From Litoditis marina (taxonomy: Eukaryota; Nematoda; Chromadorea; Rhabditida; Rhabditidae): DNA of 64,000 nucleotides. The stretch lies in contig OZ038439.1 in assembly GCA_964036275.1 (NCBI GenBank), positions 3,867,142-3,931,141 on the forward strand, written 5' to 3'. This document shows positions 37,001 to 48,100 of the stretch, in pieces. Below the pieces are notes generated by a model. It was given only the letters and a program-made list of their open reading frames with translations, made no database searches and was not told the origin of the DNA. Position numbers and translations under genes: made by a program. Numbering within the stretch: the stretch's first letter is position 1; every line of letters begins with the position of its first letter.

Positions 37001-39104
37001 ATTTTAGACATGTTACACTTTTTTGTAAGTGATAAGTGCACTTTTTCGATCACCCAAAGTAGTCCATTTGTTGTCGTTATGATTATGATCGTCTTGAAGT
37101 TTGACTTTTTCTCCCACCTTTGAAGAATAGCTATATTTTCTTGTGCTTGGGTAGGGGAAAAACTAGTGATTTAGAAGCGTTAACGGCTTTTTCGGCTGAA
37201 AGTAAGCCTATTTGTGTCGTGGCGCGTTCGCTGTTCGCTATAAGTGAATCGTGTTTCTTTTCTTACATTCTCGCAATCCTCGGGGGAGTTTCCCATTCGT
37301 ATATATGATAGGGTTGGCTCAGCTAATGAGTTGTACCTGGTCATTCCTCCTTCATTTCAATAGACCCCGTTTAATACTAGCATTTATTGTAGTCCAATCA
37401 GACACTAACCGCGTGATACACGGCGATACTCATTAACGCGTAATGACTTATTACCTTATTTCACCCCCATTTGGGACTAGCGAAATGGCTCTTTGTTGTA
37501 TCACAGCTGATAGGGGTTTGGAATGGTATGGAATTGAAAAGTGGGCACTTTTTCGCATATTTTGTGATTGGGATGTGAGAAGTATTGTGAGAGTACCAAG
37601 AATAGAAGACCAAAACGGTGTTTGAGTTTGAACTATTCTGCCAATTTATGAAAGTCGTTCGTTTGCGAATAAAAAGAGGATTGGAACTTTTTTCGGATTC
37701 GCAACCGGTTACCGGTCTCGAACGATTTACTGTCATTGATCCTCTCAATCAAATCACTGTGACATATGACTGTTACTGTTTAACAGGTCGTCTTGATTGG
37801 GTTGGCTTCGTCACATTTTGACATTCCGACACTTTGCGGTAATCATCAATCAAGAATTGTTGACGAAAACTGCTCGCAAGGATGTTGTTGACAAATTTGC
37901 GTTGAGATTGCAGCTGGTGGTGGCATGGTTTACGACTAGCTTTGCTGGCTTTTTCTCCCCTGCTTTGATTTCATTGAACAAGCAGTGCAATGCAATGTGC
38001 GTAAATGCCTGTTGATTCCACACATGTTTGCATTGGAAGTGCAAGTGCAGCTGCACTTTTTGGCGGGAAATTCAGCAGTTTTTCATTGTTTATCAACAGT
38101 TGGGTATCCAATAATATCCAATAAGGGTTAAAGTGAAATTTCGTGCCGCGAATTATGAAGTTATATAGAAAGTGTTCAAAATTACTCACGCTTCCAACAA
38201 AACTTTGTCGGTTGAAAAGTTTATGTTTCAAATAGTTTGCTCCATTGGCCTACCGTAGTGCTGAGGAATAGTCCTTTGATCCCCCTAATCGAATACTCGT
38301 TTATCGTCTGTCCCTGTTTCTCTCATTTCTCTGCCATTTTCCTTTGACTGCGTGTGAAACCGTTTTCCTGGCGCACCGCCCGTGTCTCAAATGAAGATGA
38401 ACCGCTCTTTATTCCCACCCTTACGGGTCAGACAGACGCACACTCATTTACATACCACGTTGCATTCCTTGCGCGGCGAGAGGTAGATAGAATATGGGCT
38501 TACTTGAGATATCTTGGTTGTAGAGTTGTAGTTTGGAAGTTAATGGTTGAAACATATAAGTTAAGTGAAAAACGGGCTTTGTTTAAGTTTGCTGTGGGGA
38601 AAGCGGTTAGCGGTTGCAGTGAAATGTTGGAAGTTTGACGTTTTTGAACAAACCAAGGCGCGGTGCTTGGAAAACGATCATAGTTGGATGAAGTTTGAGA
38701 AGAGTAGTAAATGTCATGTTATTTTCGGCCTACTTTTTCCGACTTGAAACTAGTAGTAATATATAATATAATACTTCGACTTCTCGTTTACAAGTTTGGA
38801 GAAGTATTAGTGTTCATCTGATGTCTGAACAGAATTGTCACTTCCTCTCATTCGCCTTTTTATTGGTTGTTGTTCGGTCTCTCCTCGGTTTTCCCCGTTG
38901 TTTTCAACTTGAAGCGACTCGCGGCCGATGGCCTTTTTTGCCACACAAACATGAGACGAAATGAAGTGGCCGGCTGTTTACTAGTAGTTTTCTGAGTTTC
39001 CGTCTATTCTCGAGACAAATTTGGCAGGAATTCACGTTTTACTGATTAGAGTAGGTCAAATTCACGTTGACACGTACAATTTTGAATGTGCCAACAACTT
39101 TTCC

Positions 39105-39163
<59 letters not shown>

Positions 39164-42100
39164 GCGGCGGCAGTAGTTATTTGGTGGTTCGTGGCAGCGA
39201 GCGAGAGAACCCTGTTTGCTTTTCCCCGTTCCCGCCCGATTTTCTCGCTTCTTATCACATTGCGCGCGCAACGGCACATGATCACGTGCACAAACTAAAC
39301 ATACAACAATATCGGCTGGTCGCAAGGCTATTGGGGGCTGTCAGCTGTTTGTTTCACGTTCTTCTGACGCCAGTAGGATGTGACTGTTCTTTCATCTTGT
39401 AGATTCGTGAAAGATTTTGCATAACAAAAGGCCAATTGTCCCAATTTTGTCGGAAAAGAAGTCTTTTTCTCGAATGTTCACGTTGTACATTCCTACTACA
39501 TTCCTACTCGTAACTATGACTTCCTTCACATAATTACGTCACTTCCGAAACTCGATATTCGTGAAAATATCATTCTGGACGACCCATTATTGATTTATTT
39601 ATCGTCATTAGTTTGAGCTTGATTGAATTCTCACATCTTTTCACGTTGTGATAGATCATAGCATAGATGCACCTCTTTCCGAATTTCTGAGTCCAACTTT
39701 CTAAATCGATAATCTACTGTTCCCATTTCATTCCTTGGTGTTTTCTGTTTACTTTTACCTACCTACAATGTCAATAAGTAACTACTGTAGCAGATGGTTG
39801 GGTGGTGTAATTGATAACAAAAACAACACAGTGCCTCTTTGCTCGTCAGATAGTCGTATTCATTTACCACTTTTTCATTTTCATAGTTGCTTCGTAATGA
39901 TTTGCTTTGAATTTACAATCACGATAGCGTTTTCCCTACTCTGTCATGCATCAGCTGACTTTTCTGTTTGAATACTTTGCCAGATCAAGTGTTCAGAGTG
40001 ATATAATTGAAGTTTTTTTGTTGTGAACGATCATTATGTATTTTAGTTAGTTGTCCTAGACAGAAGGGAAAAGCAAGCTGATGTTTGAGAGAGTTTGATT
40101 TGGAAGTCTGAATTAATTATCAACATAGCACATTTATGACGATATATTTTCAAAAGAAAACCTATTTACCGTTTTTCTATTATTATGTTGGATTATGTAG
40201 GCTGTAGGTCAGAAGCCAATATTGATGTTCATCATTTCCAGTTCTACTCGTCTAACAGTCTGACTTCTACCCCCACGGAGGCTCTCTCTTCCCTGTTGGA
40301 TACTTTTTCCTCGCCGATCAAGGAAAACACGGAATCTCAATTGACAATCGGCCAGCTGACTGGCAGTCCATATCAGATTATGACCAATAGGTGAGCAACC
40401 ATTCAAAAAACGGGTTATTTCATGTTAAAACCTCGAAAAATTGGTATTTTTCACCCAAAATCTGAGGTTTCAGGTGCAACTTTGGGTATTTTAATCGAAA
40501 AACAACATATTTCTCGAAAAAAAAGAGTTAAAAAAAGTTTACTAGTGCCAAACACTCAAAAATTTGACAATTGGACAACTGAATGGCAGTCCATATCAGA
40601 TTATGACCAATAGGTACGATATTCTGGATTTGGCCGAATTGTCGGAATTGGGGAAAAACAGTTTTCACACAAGAATCATTGTTTTTGAATACCAATCTCA
40701 TTTCAAACGGAAATTTTCCTTAGTACGCGTGCTGAAAATGGTTCAATGATCTTTGTTTTTATCGTGGTCTTGACAGAGCCCGACCAAGTCGTTTCACTGT
40801 GTTTTTATGCATGTTTCGGAGGTGTTTTCGAATAATCGAATACACAGCTGTTTCGATAAAAAGCATGATGTCAATGAATCACGTGGTTTCCAGTTCCCAC
40901 GTTCCCAGAATTGATTTCTGAAAAAAATCTTTTCCAATAGCACTTTATATAAAATTTTAATTGAAGTTTTTCGTCCATGTGGTTAATTATGTTTATAATT
41001 GTATTATTAGTCTATTATTTTAATATATAAAACTCGGTTTCCTTTCAGATTGGCGTCGACCAATCGTGTTCGTGGCTTCGGTCCATCTATGACGTCACCG
41101 GGGCTGGAGGCAGCGTCTCCGCTGGGAGCACCCGGAACTCCGGTCAATGGTTCGTTCCCCTCCGAGGCATTAGTTTTGCAAAATTATGGGGACTTTCTAA
41201 CACTGGTCGAGGTTTTAGTCTAGATGGTTTGCAGTTCAAGGTAGCTGTGATGCTGTGAAGGTGTCATATAACTGTAGTTATAGTTGGAAAGCTTACTAGA
41301 GATAGAGACAGTATAGAGGAGAAGAGAAATAGATAGAGAGGTGATAGTTAGAGAGACAGAGAGAGAGATGGTTAGAGGGGGAGATCTTTATCATCCGGTT
41401 GCCTTGGCATTTGCCTCCTCCTTACAACCAGTCTTTTTCCTCCGTTATCGCCAGTCATGACATGACTTTCTGTGATGTTGTTGCCACCCTTTCCAATGTC
41501 ACTTCGAACTGGTTCTTTCTGCCCCGAAATGTAACCATGTTAAGGTTTCCTAATCGATTATAGATAGATCAAATCGTTCATGTAGTTTTACAGCTTTACA
41601 TCTTTGAATGATTACTATTTTGTTGTGTGTTGTAGCCTTTTAAGAATTGTATTGCGGGGGGGGGGGATATTTTAGATTATCACAGGGTTGGTGAATGTTG
41701 ATGAAATATTATATTCTATATTAGTGCTCTACGGTCAGTCATTTGTTTTGTTTTGATCTACTCTCCCATTCCCGTATTTTTTTTTCCAATTTTTCGATAT
41801 CCGACCAAATGGCAAAATACGATGACTGTTTACAGATTACAGCACACTGTTCAAACAAAAACAAACAAATAAACGGAGGGAAAAGGGGGTGGGGCGATTG
41901 TTTTTCATTCATAATTGAACAACAATCGCTGGTTGTTGTTGGTTATTCGGCAGTAGTTCGCAGATGGTAATTGGGTTAAAAACAGTACTAATGTAATGTA
42001 ACTTGTAATTTGTAATGTAGTCTGTAATGTAACTTGGGGGTAGATGAAAAGCGTACCAATTAGCAGTTGTTTGCTCTTTCGATTCTTTCGAATTCATTTC

Positions 42101-45100
42101 AGCTGAATAGTTCTCTACTTTTATGAGCAATGTTTACCCTGAGAACGGTATATTGCAGTAGAGGAATGATATCTAATAGGGTAGGGCTTGTGAGTATTTA
42201 CTCTACCTAGTCATATATTCGTGTTTTCGAGCGTTTATGGGTACTTGAGGGCGCCGAAAGAGCTAATGTAAAAGTACACCTAACAATTACAAAACACGTG
42301 GTGGGGCAGCATAACTTATCTCTTTACCCAGTACAATAGATGTTTTCCATAAACGCGGGGCATAAATTACGAGTGACGGCTTTGTGATTTTGAGAGTACA
42401 GTCTGTGTGGGTTGTGACATGGGCTACATGCAAATATGAAGGGGTCTCAAGTTGTTGAAAGCAGAAAGCCAACTTTTTGGTCGTCTTTTGTCTAGAACTA
42501 AAGTGAAGAAATCTACCAGCTAAATGTTATGAAAGAATCAATTTTGGGTGAAGTGAAGTATTTTGTCCATTGTGCTTTATTAGTTTGATTCAAATAGTTT
42601 TCGAAATGGCCGAAAATGTCTATTTTTTGCTGTTTCCTGTTTCGAACAAAATAGGGCGGATCTTGGAAAAGTGACTACTACTGCTGTTGCAAAGCGGTGG
42701 CTACGTATGGATCAGTTTCATTTAGCTGGTAGTAATGAGATACATCTCTCTCCTCTTTATATCCCACCCCCTAGCTAAGCCGCCTTTGGCCTGTTTTTGT
42801 CCTTTTCCCCCTACTTTTGGCTACTTTTTGGTGGGAAGCATAGAAGTGTACTAACACACATCAATAAGATTCGCCTGTTCTTCAAAAATGAGCAGTTTTC
42901 CCAATCAACACACGTCTTCCATAGTTCTGTTTCGAAACTTAGCGGAAAGGGGGGGGGGGGGGGGGGGGAATTGTTTCAGCCAAGTTTTCCAAAATGTGTG
43001 TACAAGATGATTTGATATTCCCTTTTCCTCAATTTGATTCGGGAGTTTGTTGAGGTTGCAAAATCTAGTAGTTTCAGAAACCTGTGATTTGAAAAATATG
43101 TGTACAACCCTTTTGTTTTCGTTTCGCTCTTGCATTTTTCTTCAATAACTGTTGTTGTGCAGTCAGAAACAAGTTTCACTCTCCTTCTGTTATCAGTATT
43201 TTCAAAGTACCCTCCGAGTGTTCTTTGAACGTATGTTTATGTGCTTGAGTGGCAAAACAAGTCTATTTTGGGCGCTGTTATTGGAAACGGAAGTTCTTGA
43301 TGATCTCTAATCTTTGGTAAATAATGCTACCTATTAGGTATTAGGTATATTTGACAGACTGCCAAGTGGTTACAGGGACTTTATCGTAAACCTAACCGTT
43401 AATTAGGTAACCAGGTAACCGGTTTAGGTAACCACAGGATTCTGTGAGTTCTGACCTCTGAGTGACATGTGACAATGTAAAGTTGTATTATGAAGTGTGT
43501 TTCGCTCGAATTCTGAACCTTGGCTCGTTCGTGTTTACGCCAATCGGGCGCCAATTAGTGCCAATTGGCGCGTGTCACTATTGAATAGAGGGTATACCTG
43601 TACGGGAACTGTTTGTATAATTACACAGTGATTCTATAACGACAAGTAAACTACTAGTGAACTCCTACCACACCCCTATTCTACTATTAGTAAACTACTA
43701 GTTTTCTTGTAGTAATGTAGGCGTAGGGGAGGAGTTAAACTATAGTTCTACTCCTACCTAACTACTAGGGAGATGGTAGTCAGCTACTAGTTTATCTATG
43801 GTAAAAGTCAATTTTGAAAAAAAAAAAAAATAAATAAAATTATATTTTTTAGGATCATATATCTTCTATAAGTAGTTACGTTATCCTCTATTGCATTACT
43901 CGGCTGTTTACCATGTTTTGCACCACCCGGGACTCGAACTCTCGAGCTCTCGCTTCTGAATCGAGACACTTACCACTGCGCCACGCTGCTGATGTCTGAA
44001 GGCGCGCCCCAATCGTATACGATTACAGGCGCGCTTCACTGTTCAGCGCTCACTATGGAATAACGTGAATGCGCCACGAGCCCTAACAAAAAACCTTATA
44101 CTTAAGCCCGTTCTACAGTAGCACTAATTCGATAGAAATTTTCCCATATTATGAATGTTCAGCACTTTCCTGCCTAGTTAGCGTACTACAGGTTTCTACT
44201 AGCCTACGAGTAAGTTACTACTAGCCTACGAGTAAGTTACTACTAACTGTCTACGTGCTCATAATGCCTACAAATCACTGTGATTTAAATTCTGTGGAGA
44301 TAATGTAACGTAAAAAGACTAGTTTCAGACTGCCAAAATGCATTTTTTAATTTGAAGTCCGTATTTACTACTAGTTTTCTACCAGGATACCCCTACTCTA
44401 CTACGAGAGTACTCCTCCTTTACTACTACTACTAGTTTACTACGAGTTTACCTGTAGTCTCAGATTTCCTATGTACATTACAGCAGTGTGTCACTATAGG
44501 GCGCATGACTTCAATTTCGATATTATATTAGTAGTTCTCAATTTAACACACGTTGAATGTAGTAGTTTTGTTGCACAAATTTTGCTTCACTCGAACCTGA
44601 TACGTTGTACGTTTGCTTTACAATCTTTGCATAAAAAACTGTGTTAGAAATCTATTCGAAACTTTTAGTTATCTTTATATCTAGGTGTAACAGCTAGTTC
44701 TGTTTCCAATCACAGGTGCTTTCGAAATGGAAGTTTGAAAAAAGTGTCTTATTCGAATTTGTGTTTTTCAGGTTTCGCGTCCTCTCCTATGTGCATGGTT
44801 GGAGGTCAAACTCAACCAACCGGCCAGACTCCGCCCCCAAAGAATCCCAAGCTGTACAAGACCGAGTTGTGTCGCAGTTGGATGGAACACGGAAGATGTA
44901 ACTACGGAGAAAGGTCAGAGATCATGAACAATCAATTGATAATCGATCGATATTTCTATTGGCCATAGATCAGCTCACTGGTCTGGGAACAGTATGGAAC
45001 GCTGGTTAAAATATTTCGTTCTTGTAAGAGGCACGTGACTTTTTTTTTCGAATTTCGAAATGTGATCTTCAGTCGTATAATGGCATCAGTTATCAGTTTT

Positions 45101-48100
45101 ATGAGTTGTTATCAAACAATCAGCTGTTCTCTCCCTATCTGTGTCTGTCGGCAAAGTTATGGTTGTTTTAGTGTCTAACTGTCTGTCTGTCTGTCGGGGT
45201 CTCTAGTTCTCTCGTTCTCTTACCTCTATAAGTCTCTCTCTTGGGCTCTATGTCTCTCTCTTCTTGTTTCTCTCTCTCTCTCTCTCTCCCTCTCTCTGCT
45301 GCTCTTTCTTTGGATCTATGTATCTCTATGTCTGTCTCTTCGCTTTCTCTGTTTCTTTCTCTCTCTCTCTTTTTCTCTCTCTCTATCCTTTCGTCCTTTT
45401 TATGTTGTGTTTATGCCATGTGACATTCCATTCAACAGCTGTTTTCTCCGTTCTTCCGACTATCGTTTATTTCGTCGAAATGTCATGTGCTTATTGGTTT
45501 CGATGGGAAAATGGGAAAGGCGATCATGTTTCGATTCGATTCTATATTTAGATGAACACGAAGGGCAAATAAACTGTATATGAAAATAGATACTTATGGA
45601 TATTGGTGTACTATTAAAATTAGAATCTTTTTTTTCAAATAAGAAGCCGAGTTTCATCATAAAAATGGTTTTTGAACATCGGTTGTTAATATTAATAGAG
45701 TAAGTAATTGGTGTTGAACTGCTCACCAACAGAGTAATTGGCACGTAATGCTTTTTTTAATCATTGATATATATTAGTAAGTTGAGATGTATTCCGTTGT
45801 TTGTTTAGTAAACACATCGTGTTAGTTAATACTAGTGAATGAAGTTCTTTTGTTTACTAAACAAACTTCGTTTCCAGATGTCAATATGCTCACGGTGAGA
45901 TTGAGAAGCGCGCGATACCGCGCCACCCGAAATACAAGACGGAGGCCTGTCAGTCTTTCCATCAGACGGGATACTGTCCCTACGGACCCAGATGCCATTT
46001 CATTCACAGGTACGTGGTAGGTAGTAGATGGCCGAGTGGATAGACTGTATATCTGCGGCTCACACGGTCACGGGTTCGGATCCTGTAGAGTGCAATGTTT
46101 TTGGAACATTCATTCGAGCTGGTGGTGAACGGACCCAGATGTTTTGTTTTATTTACCAGTTGCGTATATTAGTTACGTATTCATATTGATAAGGGGGTCC
46201 GAGTAGCCAGCGAAAATTGAAAACTGGGTAAGTTGTTTGCTACTATCTGGGAAGTTTCTGTTTCTGATACCAAATCAGGTGTTTTGACGTGGTCAATCAA
46301 ACGACGGGTTTTTGTAGAATAGTCCACCTTACCAAGTTGAAGATAATGCTGTTTCTTTGCCACGTCATTTGATGTAGATTCATTGTTTTTGTTATGCTAC
46401 CACCTCAACGTCATCGAAGACAAATTTGCTACTTTATTTCATATCGTTTTCTTTCCAGCGAGGCGGAGCACCTGCAGCAGTTGCAGGCGGCCGGCGCTTC
46501 TCCTGCGGCAGCGGCAGCCTTTTCCGCGAACCTCTTCTCGACCACGAGTGGTCGTTCTGCTTCCGTCAACGGAATGAATATGGGCCCCGGCGGACCGGCT
46601 ATGACCCCCGGAGCACCTAATCGTAAGTTTATGATCAAACTACAAACTATAATTTGGATAGAAACGAGTACAAACTACAGTGTTGATTGATCACAAAGTA
46701 AAATGAATAAACTGCAATTCAATTGAGTTTGGGAATAAAATGAGAAATTGGGCGAAAACCCGGGTTTTTGGGGTTTTGGCACGCATTTGAAAACTTTACG
46801 TTGATTTAAGGCTCCCCGGAGCACCTAATCGTCAGTTCCTAATGAGACAATTGATCTGTTTTATGACCCAATTTAATGAAGCAAATGTCGCGAAACTAAT
46901 TCTTGCTTGTATTGATGGAGTCGGAAAATGGGATGTGGTAATTCTGATCCACATCTAACTTAAAATGTGGGAAGTCGCGTGTTCAGTTGTGAATAAACTA
47001 TTCAAATGCTCGAAAAAGTGCTAGTGACCCAAGTATATTTTGTTTATACTACTGTCAGAGAAATTAGAAAAACGAACTACTTTGATTATTTTATCGAAAA
47101 ATTCAGTAGAATGTTGATGTGTTAAGTATTAAGATGGAAAAAAACGGGTTCCTTTTTGTAGAGAAGTCACACCATAATGGTGGTGTATGGCAAATAAAGC
47201 CTGATGATCTTCAACAGTTTCATTGTTTTCAGAGCATCTGCATCATAATCAGCTGCTGCAGCGTATGTCTTCGGCGCCGAGCTATGGCTCAGCCGGGGAG
47301 TCGCCCGACGGAAGTTCCGCCGACAGCGGTTCGGAGTCGCCCAACGGCAGCTATTCGCCAGCTCTGGATGATGATTGTGGTACGCTCATTTTTGAAGTGA
47401 AAATCAAGCAAGATCGTGAAATTTGACGTGAAAAACGGGCTTTTCATGCTGAATCTGAGGAATTTTCGGACCTTAAATTTTAAAGTAGGAGTCACCCGAC
47501 GGCAGCTATTTGCCAGCTTTGGATGATGCTTGCGGTACGATAATTTTCCTGAAAAAACAGTTTTTTTCCGCGAAATCTGGCAAACATTTCGCTCATTTTC
47601 AAGCAAAATTATGAAATTGAACGTGTTTCGACCAAAATGGGTTTTCCTGCTAAATCTGTGGAAGTTTGGATATTTTTTAAGCAAAGCGCAGAAATCGTCG
47701 TAAATGCGCGAATTTCCATTATATATATGTGGTCATTCTTTTTAAACTTCCATTTTCATTCCAGGTCCATTTACTGTCGGTTTTCTGACCCCCCAGCCCA
47801 TGCAGCGTCGCCAGGTGCAGCGGTTCCATTCTGTCTATGACCAGAAGACGTGAGTTGACACCAGCTTTTATCTTCCCGCCGGCATGAGTCAGGTGGCCGA
47901 CTGCTTGTGTGGGCGCCGCCGCCTACCACCTGCGGGTTCGATTCCCGCCCGGTGCACCCTCGCTCTCCAGCTCCGCACAGGTCATTTGAACGGCCGGTGC
48001 GGCGTTTCATTGAGCGTATATAAGTGGAGAATACCACTGTTGTCCGTTCTATAACGGGACGACTACTAAGAGCTCTGAACATTTTTAACCTTTTTACAAC

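Larger units (their letters stand above)
23739..40241 (+). other. 16.5-kb second intron of the CCCH gene
   Basis: It is bounded by in-phase exons (GTTGGT donor at 23,739, TTTCCAG acceptor at 40,241). It holds three hAT-like MITEs, an inverted pair of a 180-bp repeat, several GA/CT tracts, poly-G runs and a GC-rich patch at 31,180-31,300. No internal exon could be joined in phase with confidence. Its size and CAGCTG-rich modules suggest regulatory content or alternative first exons (inference). Confidence 0.6.
41150..44771 (+). other. 3.6-kb fourth intron of the CCCH gene
   Basis: It holds a GA tract (41,295-41,375), poly-G runs of 11 (41,656) and 20 (42,949), TACTAG-rich satellite-like stretches (43,630-43,800; 44,190-44,460) and a tRNA-like sequence (43,918-43,990, minus). 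No exon was recognised. Confidence 0.6.

Noticed and set aside
44190..44460. CRISPR-like array
   Set aside because: The repeats are degenerate, directly adjacent and without spacers, in a eukaryotic intron.
45835..46020. Alternative frames over CCCH exon 6
   Set aside because: Only one frame gives the second CCCH finger in phase with exon 5; the others are shadows.
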